DNA of 64,000 nucleotides from Daphnia pulex (GCF_021134715.1 NC_060021.1:4278001-4342000), one strand, 5' to 3'; positions 1 through 11,225 are shown, counted from the stretch's first letter. The notes: generated by a model from the sequence alone, not told the origin. Numbers and translations are program-made.

Positions 1-89
1 AAGTACGCGGCCTTCTTTCTCCAGCCCCATGCTGTTTAGCCTCATCCATCTTGTTCGTGTTGTGTCTGCCTGGCTATACTGTCACGTTC
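1..89 (+). mobile_element. Copia LTR fragment at the window edge
   Basis: These bases match positions 20175-20263 (the middle of the 3' LTR of the Copia element) with only a few mismatches. After the shared CTGTCACGTTC the similarity ends abruptly. The piece is cut by the window edge on the left and is a separate, older copy or a broken end of the same family. Confidence 0.75.
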
Positions 90-250
90 CATTTTGAATA
101 TAATACGCAAGACAGAAATTAAAAGAAATATTACCAATTATCGCCGCGTGTAAAATCCAATATGTGCTGGGCGCACATCATAAGTAGGCGCACCAAGTTC
201 TAAAGCGGTTAGGAATTCTTGGGCCAAGAGAATTATCTCATATTTGCTTG

Positions 251-334
251 AATGGCCATTCCTGGATTGTAGACAATGACAATAAAAGAAGTGGCTGTCT
301 CGTAGAATGCCACGGGCGAAAAGTTCCTCAATGA
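251..334 (+). pseudogene. Duplicated terminal exon fragment (unknown gene)
   Basis: The plus-strand reading frame ends at TGA 332-334 with a tail resembling LVECHGRKVPQ. The same tail (LVECHGQKDPQ, same stop position) occurs in the exon at 47741-47895. In this copy the upstream half of the exon, with its splice acceptor, is missing because the duplication begins inside the exon. It is therefore an exon fragment without a gene. Function is unknown. Confidence 0.5.
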
Positions 335-399
335 AGGTTTTTTGGGGAAATATAAAGAAATTAAAAAAAAATTAAAAAAAAAGAATTGATGAAGACATG

Positions 400-2160
400 T
401 TACGAATTTATAACCAGATGATTTGGCGAAACGGTTAAACAGGAAGGTGTAGACATTCCTATGAGAACTGTATTTCCCGGCCAGTAGCGATGTACGATGA
501 ACTCTGGCAACAGATTCATCGGTAGCCAATCAGCTTCAGCATTGATGGTTCGCTCGTATCTAGTATCAATTTTTGTAGTTGCAGTCGCGCGGGCAACAAA
601 TTTTCCAACAATCTCCATTCCTGCCGGCAACCCGGGACGGTTGAATTTACCAAACCGTCCTGGATTGCTGAAAGTAAAAGAAAATGGGGAAAATTAGACA
701 ACTACCAAATTAATAGCAATGAATACAGCTCACCTTTCACTTTGTTCTAGTGACGCGACCAATTTGTCAAAGTATCCAACGGTCAATGTATTCCCAGCCG
801 ATAGCCGGGCGCACAAGAAGACTAACGTCTTGTTCTTCCGGGGCACATCTTTCTTTGGGATATCAAGAATTCTTGGAGTTGGTGGAAATAGCGTTGTTAT
901 GTAATTGTGCTCGCAGGATACGCATGAATTCGTTGTCGTGCGGTAGATGCGACTTACGTAACGCTCGCAAAATAAGCAAATCGGTCCGTCGACCGTTGCT
1001 ACTTTAGTTGTCCACACAACAACATTGGACGCCAAGATTTCCAAGATCCCATAGAAAGGGCAAACTCGCATATTTGAAAACAAAAAAAACTTATTAGAAA
1101 AAAAAAATAAGTAAATTTGGTAATGAAATTGGTCTTACCATGTGATCGTTTCAATCTTCTCTTGAAGCGACAAATGCGAAACACCTGTTAACATGGACAA
1201 AATTTCGTTCCATTCAATACTGTCCTTTGGACAGGAGAGGCTGTTGTTGGCGTTGTAACATTTAAAAGCAGTATTGCCTGGACAGATCAGACAATCACCA
1301 CTCCAATTTTCAGGTAAATCGTCACTGGACGACAGTTGTTCTATTGAAAAAATAAATTGTGGTTACTAAACAATAAAAAAAAGAAAACTAAAACGAAAAA
1401 AGCACACCGAGGCAATATGTGGGAAAAGAAGCAGATTTGTCAGAATAATATTGCTCAAATGCCTGTAATTTTGGCTCACAATTTCTTGGAGAGTTGACCC
1501 GTCAATCACATTTTCTTTTGATGGGATCCAGACTTCGTTTTTAAGTGATGGGGACGATTTAACGGTAAAATTTTTCCCGAGATATGAAAGATCGACATCA
1601 AGATCAATAAACGGCGGATTGCACGTTTCTGGTTCATTCCGGTCTTTTTTCAAAGTACTTTGTTTCATTTTTCCCTTTTTTTTTCTTTTAAGAAGTCTCG
1701 AATCGGCTTGAAATTCTTCTACCGTGAAGCTGAATTTCTTCACTTCACAGATCTGCGGTTACTATTATTCCGTTTTCTTTGAGAATTTGAATCACTTGTG
1801 GGTCGCTTCTTGCATGGGTGTTACAACTAAAACAAATAAAAAAGAAATTGAATAGCAAGGAATTTGACGAATTCTAGAAATTATGAAAACTTACACCCAG
1901 AAATTTAATCGTTTACGAGGCGGATTGCCACATATTGACAAAGATTCTAAGCAGGTATTTGACGATAGCGTAGCAATTGGTCGCCAATGTACAAATTTCG
2001 ATTTCACCAATTTTGGATAGATTAATTTAGGGGACATTTTCAAATCAGGTCTGTGGCTGTAAAACATATTTGAAAATTGTAATGGGTAAAAAGAAAAGCG
2101 GTTAAGTTTTGAATTTTTCGATGATAAACGACACAACAAGTTGCTAGAAGGCAAATCAAT
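400..2160 (-). pseudogene. Unnamed gene family, paralog A (broken)
   Basis: Minus-strand copy of the multi-exon gene described at 47889-49702 (paralog C), with the same exon order. The exons lie at about 1890-2060, 1400-1833, 1133-1341, 734-1069 and 400-667. Conserved patches include VFLCARLS and NRPGLPAGMEIVGKF, plus CX2C-type cysteine pairs that could bind zinc. It differs from C by several disabling changes. A net 4-base insertion near 1737 brings in a TGA, there is a one-base loss in the run near 1489, and the acceptor AG before the exon ending near 1069 is lost (C has CAG where A has TAT). It ends at TAA 400-402. Function of the family is unknown. Confidence 0.7.
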
Positions 2161-3850
2161 TCAAAAGTTTATCATGAACAAAATCCTAGCAGTAAAACAG
2201 CGCGATGGCGTACAGATATTTTTCGATTCAAAGTAAATAAATAAAAATAAATAAAATAAATACGGAAGGACGGACATCAGCCAGTAACAGCAGGTCCGTA
2301 AAAAACAGTAAAAGTATTCGCCCTCATTCAACTTTTACACAAAAACAGAACTCTTTTTCCCCCCTTTTATTATTCGCCAAACCCGATTTCAGGTAGATAA
2401 AAATATAACCTCCAAAGCTTTTATCATCGACGATTCAGTTGATGCTCCTAAACGTCCCTCGTCGAGTCTCTGTCGACGTCGGAGAGAGAAGGACTTCCCC
2501 CGAATACTACGCCATCCTGCCCGTGTTGCCTGTCAACTCTCTATGCACGCTAGAACGGAGACTATTGGTTTACATCCACCCACACACTGTATACACAGTA
2601 TACGGAATATATTTACCGTGTCACGTCGAGCGTTGATAAAGAAAATGACATTGGAAAAGTCTCTGTATTTGTTTTGTCCCCCCATTTCTTTTTCCCGTGT
2701 ACTACTTGTATGCGGAATAGGTAAGATTGTCGTCGGTCGGCTGAATCAACAAATAGATGTAGTATATCATCGACTACTACTACTACTACAACGAGAGAAG
2801 TTGTAGCAAAGGGGGGAAAAAAGAAGAGCTCGCAAGTGAAATTGGTCCGACAATAAAGAAGCAAGACAACTGAAAGATATTGTCAGATATATAAATATTG
2901 AAATGGCCGTGTGCTATTGGGTTGATGGCGACGGTTGGCAACGAATCAAACGAAATGAAACCAAGCAAAAGAGATTATATGTCGACACACACACACACAG
3001 CACAGCCCAGACGATTCCATCAGTGAATCAAAATCTATTTCTCTCTGTTCCTCCTCATGCGACACATCGGCCAAACGAGGTAACAAAAGAGACGTAACGG
3101 CAGAAGAAAGAGTTACTACCCAGCCATTGCGTTAGCCATGTCAATCCCGTAAAACATTGGAGAGCGGTGCCCAACAGTCGCGACAATGGGGCGAAACACG
3201 TTCGACCGTATCTCTCCTTGATTGATTCTCAGTCGATCTTCTTCAGACCGATCGAATGAAAACAAAAAAAAGTCAAAGACAAGAAGCAAAAGTAAAGAGG
3301 CGTGTACCAACTTATGCTCATCCAATCCTATAGATGTGTGTAAGACGCTCGTCGGATCGACTTGAAAATAAGAAATAAAAGAGCGAAACCGATACAATCG
3401 GCAAGAGAAAGGGGAAATCACCTTTCCCCACCCCGAAAAAAATCGTTCGACATCAAAGTCCCATCAACTCCTCGCTTCCCCCTCACCTCCGTTTGCCGGC
3501 GTTTGATTCGCGTGATTGCGAGAGTAACGAATCCGGCGCGCCAACCCAACCGACAGCTAAACGCCTTAAGTCATTGATGATGTATCCGGCTTGAATAATC
3601 ACGCACGCGAGGCATCACCCAGTCAACAATTGCTCCCCGACAAAAGAAATAAAGAGGCGGATGGATGGATGGATGGACGCCCGCTCAACTGATTTTTTTT
3701 TCCAGCACCTGCCAATACTTTTTTCCCAGACATTATATTGAAAGACTACAGCGAGGAAAAAAGGGGGTCGGGTCGGTCTCTCGTCCGTTCACGGCACTAA
3801 TGTAAAAGTAAGTAATTGAAGCCATAGTCCATCTCGACGACGAACGCCAA
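2161..3850. other. Non-coding flank inside duplication copy 1
   Basis: No convincing gene. It contains a CTA trinucleotide run near 2770, a CA run near 2990 and GGAT repeats near 3660. A minus-strand frame at 3122-3360 ends in FYGIDMANAMAG and looks protein-like, but the matching frame in copy 2 (near 50790) holds a TGA, so coding is doubtful. Confidence 0.4.
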
Positions 3851-4940
3851 ATCGTCCTCAGTTGCTGAAAATAAAAGATAATGGAAAAAGTTAGACCACT
3901 ACTAAATAAAAAGCAATGAATAAAGCTCACCCACCTTTCATTTTGTTTGAGTTATGTGACTATTTTGTCGAAATATCCCTCGGTCAATTCATCCCCGCTC
4001 GATAACCGGGCGCACAAGAAGACCAACGTCTTGTCCTGGCGCTCATCTTTCTTCGAAAGATTAAGAAATCTTGGATTCGGTGGAAATTGCGTTGTCATGA
4101 AAGTACGATCGCATGATTGGCATGACTTCGTTGCCGAACGGTATATGCGACTTACATGAAGATCACAAAACGAGCAAATTGGTCCATCGACCTTTGCTAC
4201 TGGAGTTGTCCAAACCACTACATCGGACGCTAAAATTTCCAACAGCCCATGTAAAGGGCACACTCGCCTTTTTGAAAACGAAAAATCCTCGTTAGAAAAA
4301 ACAACAGAAAATTTGGTAATGAAACTGCTTACCACGTGAGAGTTTCAACTTTTTCTTGAATCGACGATCTCGTGTTTTCATGACACATATTGTCTGTTAA
4401 CAAGGACAAAGTATCCTTCCATACCATACTGTAATTTCGACAATTGAGGCTGTTGTTGGTACACTCGTTGGAACATTTAAACGCAACATTTCCTGGACAA
4501 ATAATTTTTGTTTCACCATCACCATTACCACTGCAATGTTCCGGTTGTTCGTCACTGGACGATAGTTGATCTATGTTGATTGAAAAAAAATTTTGGTCAC
4601 CAAACAAACACAAAACTAAACTAAAAAGAACAAAGTTTACCGAGGCAATATTTTTGAAATGTTGCAGATTTGTCATAAAAAAACTGTTCAAATGCCAGTA
4701 ATTTTTGGTCACAATTTTCTTTGCGTGTGGACCCGGCAATCACATTTTTCTATAAATAAGGTTGATTACATTGGGCTCAGCATTCAACAGTAATTTAAAA
4801 CAGGGAAAATAATTTACATTGCTCTTCGTGTTTTGCAGCTCTGATTGGTTCCAGAGTTCATTTTTCCGTGGTGGAGACGTTTTCATGGTGAAATTCTTCC
4901 CAAGATATGAAAAATCAATTTCACTATCGATTAACGACGG
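3851..4940 (-). pseudogene. Unnamed gene family, paralog B (3'-truncated)
   Basis: Minus-strand divergent relative of paralogs A and C. Exons run from about 4940 down. One holds a CNPSLIDSEIDFSYLGKNF patch, one (to about 4640) corresponds to the AFEQFF/DKSA exon, one (4335-4570) has the ICPGN cysteine patch, and one (about 3950-4290) has RRVCPLHG and VFLCARLS. The last exon of the family is absent. At 3850 the gene runs straight into the edge of the segmental duplication, only a few bases past the expected splice acceptor. An in-frame stop near 3952 and the missing last exon mark it as broken. Upstream it is joined to the Helitron-type domain at 4985-5995. Confidence 0.65.
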
Positions 4941-4984
4941 ATTGCACATTTGTTTGTCGTTCATTGCCGTGTTTTTTTCGACTG

Positions 4985-5995
4985 TGATTTTTACGGGTTC
5001 GATAATATAATCGGTTTTAGTTGCAGCTATTTTCCCTTTGTTCAAAGCAGTGGCATCGTTTGTGAACGGAGATACCACAAGGACGCAAACAGGACTTTGG
5101 CCTGGAATGATGGGGACTGTTTTAGTTACAAATGCCGTGTCTAACCTGTTTGAATATACGTCACCTTTCAAACAACTACCCCCGGGTCTTGACGTTCCAC
5201 TGAAGTTTGCTATTCTTCCGTACGATTGTACCGGTCTCTTCAAACTTAGAGAACCATAAGACATGTTACGCAGATCAGGCGGAAGCTCCCCAACCCAGTT
5301 TCCATTAGCAATAGAAAACTTAGGTATTTTCCAAATTTGTAATCGTTGCAAACAAGAACTACGAGTTTGATTGCAAAAATACATCTGGCAGTACATTGGC
5401 AGTTTTCGCTTGCAACACAACTTTGAACATGACGAACTACACCGTTTGGGGAAAGAAGAACAGTAATTCCAACTGTTTTGGAAAAAATTCTGAAACATCA
5501 TATTGCTTTGCTAGTGTTTCAATTTCCACTCCCATCTGGTGCTTTTAGTAGCGCGTACATTTTTTGGGGAAACTGTTGAACGGACAACAATTTCGCGAGT
5601 TAAATATTTGTAAATTGGTTGCATACTGCGCAAGTGACTACTTCTTCGTGATATTTTGATAAATATCACTAGTAATTTCGGCCAATTTCTCTTCAGAAAG
5701 AGAATCCGGAATAGCATTGATGTCAAGTTCTAATAATTCCTTGTCATTAAATCAAGAATCAAATTTTTTTTCCTATTTCCTACAAATCCATTTTTTTCCC
5801 TATTGATTGGGTTACTTTTACCTGTTCCTACTCCGTTTTTATCTTCATTACGATTATTTATTTCCCGTTTTCCTCTATAATCTACTCTTTCCAGTCTCTT
5901 GTTTTTATCAGACTTGTCATTCGTAGTGTGTTCTTTGAATCTAACCTTCTTCAAAGAATTTTTTATAGAACATTCAATATGACCGTTATCCAAAG
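4985..5995 (-). pseudogene. Helitron-type DUF6570 domain remnant fused to paralog B
   Basis: The minus-strand frame ending at 4740 carries IPKFSIANGNWVGELPPDL, then a GGSCLKGDVYS patch. This pattern is typical of the DUF6570 region at the N-terminus of Helitron Rep/helicase proteins. Upstream, in shifted frames, are LSEEKLAEITSDIY and a CAVCNQ cysteine pair, also expected there, preceded by a lysine/arginine-rich stretch (5730-5993). At least two frameshifts and stops (near 5640 and 5511) break the frame. No Rep HUH motif or helicase follows. Instead the open frame continues directly into the paralog B family sequence. The assignment is by remembered motif pattern, not by search. Confidence 0.55.
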
Positions 5996-6412
5996 TTCTT
6001 TTTTTTTAATTTGAAAAACAGGAACTGATGAATTTCCATCGCCAGACATTTCTCCAGTTGATCTATCATAAGAAAAAAATTTACAAAAATATTAGTTTTT
6101 CAATTTTCAATTTTAATGAATTGATTCTTATTAGAACAATAATTTGAAAATGCAAGGGAAAGTCAACTCAATAACCAAAAATTTTGTACCAGTTTTTGAG
6201 GCAAAAAGAAACATTGCAAACAAAGGAAAACCTGGAAAAAGGGTAAAAAGGGTAAAAGAAAAGGGTAGAATAAGGTTAGGAAAGGTGGAAAAACTTACAG
6301 CATTGGGAGAAAGTGTACGAAAAGTCAAGCGTAACACAAGTGTTGAGGTACATTATATAATTATATAGTACGCAATCCAACAGATGATTATTTTGTTTAA
6401 CTTATGTAGACT
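5996..6412. other. AT-rich intergenic DNA left of the Copia remnant
   Basis: No gene recognised. A lysine-rich plus-strand frame (6144-6368) is probably chance in A-rich DNA. No Copia 5' LTR or primer binding site is visible before the gag-like frame at 6413, so the Copia element is 5'-truncated here. Confidence 0.4.
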
Positions 6413-8644
6413 AAAAATGCCGATGGGTTAGTCACACACGCTGCTGCCATAGCCACATGGCATGAGAAAGACCTTCTTTCTTGCAGTTACTTCATTGCAA
6501 CAATTGAAATCCCACAGCAACGCACTTTAGTCAACTGTACTACAGCACATGAAATGTGGCTGCGCATTTCAGCCCAACAACTCAAGAATGCTGCCGATAA
6601 TCAACATGCACTCGAACAAAGGTTCTTTGAATATCGCTTTCAACCAGAGCATGATGTAATGTCTCATATCACCGAAATTAAGACCATCGCTAGCCAGCTT
6701 CGAGACATCAACGCCCCTGTCACCGAAAGCCAACGTATGACGAATATCATATGCACTCTTCCCCCTAGCTACTATGGGTTCATGTCAGCTTTGGACAGCG
6801 TTCCTGTAAAAGACAAGACAATCGACACTCTGACGTCCCGTCTACTAAAAGAAGAGAGCATGACAAGACAATGGAGTAGAGGGAACCCAGACTCCCAAGA
6901 CGCTGCCATCTTCGCTCACAATTTCCCGTCTTTCGGATACAACTCTCGTCAAACACCCACACCACGTGGTCGAGGGCGTGGAAGATTCGGTCGAGGCTCA
7001 TCAAGAGGTGACCAAGCCAGCAAGAGACAACATCCGTACAAGTTTTGCACCTACATTAAGTGTAACATCCCTTGCCACACCATTGAGGTCTGTCGCAAAA
7101 GACTGAAGAACGAGAAAGAAAGTAGGAAGAGTCAATCACAAGCAGCACTAGAAGTTGTCTCTGACGCGAACAAAGAATCAGCAAAGGATTCCGCTGCAAC
7201 TGATGAAGAATCAGCTTACATGTCAGCCAACTGTTTTCTCTCACGACGTGCCGAGGATTGGTTTGCGGACTCCGGCGATACAGGACACATGACGGACCAA
7301 CGTTCGTTCTTCACGTTATTTACCCAGGTCACACTTGGCACCTGGACCGTAAAAGGGATCGACTCATCTCGGCTCTATGTGTGTGGACATGGATCTATCA
7401 ATTTTCACACCACGGTAAATGGAATCAAACGAACCCTTGCAGTAGATGACGTGCTCTATGTTCCTGGCCTAGGGACAAGTCTACTATCTATAGCTGCAGT
7501 AACGGATGTTGGCCTGTCAGTCCACTTCATTGAGACTCAGGTCTTCTTCTCCAAAGACCAAACGATTGTAATGATTGGTGAACGCATCGGTAAAAGCCTT
7601 TATCATCTAGCAATTATTCCAACACTTTGCGATGACAGCCAATCTCAATTCTCAGCATGTTTTGCAGTACCATCAGCATCCTCCATGGCCATCTGGCATC
7701 AGCGACTGACGCACACAAGTTATAAAAGAATCATCAAGATGGCCTCCGATAATGTAGTCGATGGACTGACTATACCAGCTGACAAAGTCGTCCCTTATCA
7801 TCCTTGTGTTGGTTGTGTAGCAGGGAAGATGCACCGCTCGCCTTTCCCGATCAGAAGAACAAGAGCCAATCAAAGTGGGCAGCTGATCTATGCGTATGTG
7901 TGTGGCCCAATGCATGTCACTACACCGAGCGGAGCGAGATTCTTCGTACTATTCACAGACGACTTCAGCGGGTTGCGTCAGGTCTACTTTATGAAACGGA
8001 AGGCCGAGGTAGCTGATTTCTTCAAGAAGTACGTCAACCTATTACGCAGCGAAACAAACTATCTCGTCCACACCCTCAGATCAGACAACGGCGGCGAGTT
8101 CATCAGCACCTCATTCAAAACTTGGCTGTCAGAAAAAGGAATTCGCTTCGAGTCATCTTCATCATATACCCCGGAACAGAATGGGGTTGCAGAAAGAGCT
8201 AATCTTACCATCTTCGAAGCAGGACGGAGCCTTATACATGCCAGACATCTGCCACTTGAACTATGGGGAGAGGTGATCGCCTGCCCCGTTTATGTCCTGA
8301 ATCGCGTAAGCAACAGCATCTCGTCAGTTACACCACACCAAAAGTGGTACGGCCTTAAACCAAACGTCTCACATCTGAGAATTTTCGGCTCCATCGCATT
8401 CATCCACATACCTAAAGCCGACCGACGGAAGCTGGATGCCAAAAGCCAAAAATGCTTTTTTGTTGGGTATTCCCTTACTCAGAAGGCTTATCGCTTTTGG
8501 GACCCGATATGTAGACGGATCAAATTAGCAGAGATGTTATCTTCGACGAGCAGCTCAACGACATTTCAACACTTAAGTCAACTTTTCCTATTCCGAAAGA
8601 TAATAATCCTCCCCAATTGTTTTTCAGACAACACCTGCCATTGA
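6413..8644 (+). pseudogene. Copia gag-protease-integrase frame
   Basis: Polyprotein piece open from about 6413 (no start codon kept) to TGA at 8642-8644. In order: a UBN2-type gag (to about 6900), an Arg/Gly-rich stretch, a degraded zinc knuckle near 7045-7095 (one expected Cys is Ile and the usual Gly-His is Cys-His), and a protease near 7255 with DSG followed by Asp instead of the usual Ala. Next come an HHCC integrase finger (near 7690-7830) and an integrase core with RSDNGGEF and PEQNGVAE. The first integrase aspartate, expected in the VCGPM block near 7890, is Tyr. A one-base shift near 8528 ends the frame early; the usual post-integrase motif resumes in another frame. The product would be inactive. 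Confidence 0.85.
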
Positions 8645-8917
8645 CTACGTCAGAGCCACAGATAACACCAACTACACTTCAGGGATCATTTCGTCGGCCT
8701 TTCCATCTCAAGAAATCGCTCCGATCATACGCTGTTCATCTCACAACCTGACTACATTCGCAAAATATTGCGGTGATTCCACATGCAAGATTGCCTTCCA
8801 AAGGATCTACCGGACAGCCCTGGAAGTCGCCTTCAAAAGAAAACTGGAAAAAGCCCATCAAATCAATTCCCATACAGAGAAGCTGTGGGGAGTTTGTTGT
8901 ATTTAGGACTAGCCTCT
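8645..8917 (+). pseudogene. Copia reverse transcriptase remnant
   Basis: Non-contiguous leftovers between integrase and the insertion point. Only the last reverse-transcriptase block (YREAVGSLLYLGLAS, about 8870-8917) is recognisable. The catalytic palm with the YVDD box is absent, pointing to an internal deletion of several hundred bases around 8700-8780. Confidence 0.7.
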
Positions 8918-9128
8918 CATTCGGTGGCAGCGGCGAGATATCGGTCCCCAGAAGCCCGTTTCGGAACTTCTGGTACTGGTAAAGAAATCGCGTGGAGTCG
9001 CCATTTTGGGTGTGCGAGAGCGGAGCGTCTCGACGACTTGATTTCGTAGAGAACTATTTGAAATCGTGATTTCGTAAAGAAAATTTGAGTGAAGTAATCG
9101 TACATTTTGTGACATTGAATCATACGTT

Positions 9129-9133
9129 GACTT
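9129..9133 (+). repeat. Target site duplication, left (GACTT)
   Basis: GACTT lies immediately before the TG of the BEL 5' LTR and is repeated exactly at 17826-17830 after the CA of the 3' LTR. Five bases is the usual BEL/Pao target duplication length. Confidence 0.9.
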
Positions 9134-9458
9134 TGTTTTGAACGAAAGACATCCCCAACAGCCGACGACGAAATCCGGCCGGACGACCAGGATTCCGGCC
9201 CACTTACGGGAATTCGATCTTCGGGGCCCCCGATAGGTGGCCCCTTGTCACCCGCCTAACTGTACTGATTCTTTGTGCCCTTTCCCCCCTGGTGTCAATG
9301 TAATGTTCTGGAGGGGGTCGGGCCCTCTCTGTCTTAATCTATCAATCAAACGAGTTAGTTCAATACAAGTCAGGTTAAGCAATCTCAATTCAGTGTCATC
9401 ATCTTTATTTCATCCAATATTCGGTAAGGTAACTTTGACACTACTTCCCTGCCGAACA
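9134..9458 (+). repeat. BEL 5' LTR
   Basis: 325 bp, TG...CA ends, matching 17501-17825 with about six substitutions (for example TTTG/GGGA near the start, CACTTACG versus CACTAACG). It contains the promoter and polyadenylation signals of the element by family knowledge. No individual signal was assigned. Confidence 0.95.
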
Positions 9459-9474
9459 TGGTCCTTCGAACCCT
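9459..9474 (+). promoter_or_regulatory. Putative primer binding site
   Basis: TGGTCCTTCGAACCC begins at the first base after the 5' LTR, where a tRNA primer would pair, and starts with the TGG that complements a tRNA CCA end. I could not assign the tRNA species. Confidence 0.5.
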
Positions 9475-10060
9475 TATTTTCTGAACCAAAAATTTTGTGA
9501 AACTGACTGAACGAGAACGCTTCCCAGCAAAGCGTTCGGGTCTCTTTGGCAACAAAAGACCCACTGACTCTCTCTCATCTACAAACTGTGCTTCCCTATC
9601 AATTCAAACTGTTCCTTTCTAGTCAAATTTCAATCAATTTAGTTAAGTGTGTATGTGTGTGTGATTTCCGACATTTCGTCTAGCCGTCATCGTCGTTTTT
9701 TTTAGAAACCGCGTGGCGGCCTGAGGCGTCAGAAAATCTGAGCGCCTCACACACACACACACACACACTCAACAGTAAAATCTTTCTCATTTTCTTAAAA
9801 GTAAAAGCATTTCACTCTCTTCTTTTTTGATTTTTCTCAAATCGTAAAAGCATTAACATCCATTTACTCTCTCTCTCTCCCTAATATCGACTTAAAATTA
9901 AATTAAAAGTAGACAATTAATTATTTCTCGCAGCTCTTCTTGCGTTGATAAATTTTTTCCTTTGTTTTCTCTCTCTACTTTTTTCCCACATTCATTTTTT
10001 CACAATTTAACCTCTCGTCTTTTCTCTCAACGCTCCACTTTAGCGGAGCTCCAAATGCGG

Positions 10061-10777
10061 GCTCCTTTTCCTCATCAAAATTAGGCCCGAACAAAAACGA
10101 AAGTGGAACCAGCTCCGCCTGGAAGGAAAGATTCCCCCATGGACGGGCCCAATCCGTGAACCACTCCGAAAAAACACGAGGGAAGGACGACGGGAGGAAT
10201 ACAGAAACCGTCCGATCGTTCCATGCGCCGTCGAGACTAACGACCCGGTCATCCCGAGCCATCACCGGAACAAAATGCGATCAATCTACGACGGGTTTTA
10301 GATCGACTCAACGCAGCTGCACCTCCTCCAAGAACGTTCTTCCCAACGCCAGCCCAGATTGCTGAATTTCAAAGGCAAATAGAAGAACCTCCCGCTCAAG
10401 ACTACAGAATCACCAGGGGGCTGTTTCACGGCCCCAAACAGCAGCAGACGTTCGCGACAGCCCAAGCAGCCGCCGAAGTGGAAGAAGAGGGAGCCGTCGG
10501 TGGAACAGAAGAAAAAGAAGAAGGAGCAGTGGGAGGTGAGACCAGCGAAGAAGACGACACTCTTCAAATGCTCTGCGAGAGCCTATCAATTGAAGAGACG
10601 ACTCCAGCCCCCATCCCGCCAACACCAATACAAACAGAGCCAACACGGCAAGGCCGCTCAAGAGGGAGGGGGCTGCTGATGTTCTCGCGAGAGAGTATCG
10701 AAGAAGCCTTTAAGGAGAGCCCCAGGGAGCGATCCAAATCCAGGATCGCCTGGATCAGAAGACTGGCGGAGCAATAA
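10061..10777 (+). CDS. Extra ORF in BEL leader, upstream of gag
   Basis: Between the 5' LTR and gag lies a coding-looking region that does not belong to the usual BEL gag-pol. A basic section (about 10063-10250, RPEQKRKWNQLRLEGK) appears to continue one frame over. There a second section runs to TAA 10775-10777 and contains LRRVLDRLNAAAPPPRTF, a Glu/Gly-rich acidic stretch and a basic tail ending RIAWIRRLAEQ. The first ATG in the second frame is at 10478. A one-base shift near 10250 would be needed to join the parts. I recognise no domain. It could be an accessory protein of the element, a captured host fragment, or chance in a G+C-richer leader. Confidence 0.4.
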
Positions 10778-11076
10778 GCAGAAATAATTTTCCCATCACT
10801 GTATTCTAAGGAATGTCGAATTGTCGATAAATACAGGATGCGCCTCTCTTCAACTATCTCACTCTAACTTTTCAATTTAAAAAAAAAAAACATTCTTACA
10901 TCAAACGGGAGACAAGCCAAGGCTGACCTCCATAACAAAAACTTTTTCTTTTCCTCTCAACAAGCAGGAACGCAGCATTCCAAAGGTGATTAGGTGAACG
11001 AGGGTCGAGCCAAAACTTAGCCGACCCGCCGCTCGTCACGCCATATACTGAGAGGAAGGAGAGACGAAAAACTTTC

Positions 11077-11225
11077 ACTCTCCAACAACACCGGCAGAGG
11101 CGCTGCAGTCAAACTTGAAGCAGCCACTCTCCAACAACACCGCAAGAGGCGCTGCAGTCAAACTTGAAGCAGCCACTCAAGCAAACACCGCAAGAGGCGC
11201 TGCACTCAGAACTTGAAGCAGACAC
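11077..11225 (+). repeat. Tandem repeat, three 49 bp units, in BEL leader
   Basis: Three adjacent units beginning ACTCTCCAACAACACCG (or ACTCAAGCAAACACCG) and ending TTGAAGCAGCC lie at 11077-11125, 11126-11174 and 11175-11225. The third is more diverged. They sit about 100 bases before the gag start, where packaging or expression signals of LTR elements are often found. Function is not known. Confidence 0.85.

Larger units (their letters stand above)
258..3850 (+). repeat. Segmental duplication, copy 1 (3.59 kb, direct)
   Basis: This block matches 47818-51408 in the same orientation at high identity over its whole length, including introns and intergenic DNA. The right edge is sharp: both copies share CGAACGCCAA and then differ (copy 1 continues into paralog B, copy 2 into unrelated DNA). 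The left edge lies within a plus-strand terminal exon, near the shared ATTCCTGG. Copy 1 abuts and appears to truncate paralog B, whereas copy 2 runs on into DNA not seen elsewhere in the window. This suggests, without proving it, that copy 2 is the source. Confidence 0.9.

Noticed and set aside
6144..6368. Lysine-rich plus-strand frame
   Set aside because: The protein-like look comes from AAAG-rich DNA; no start context, splice sites or family.
10896..11078. Minus-strand frame in the BEL leader
   Set aside because: Lies within the retroelement leader on the wrong strand, with no domain and no support.
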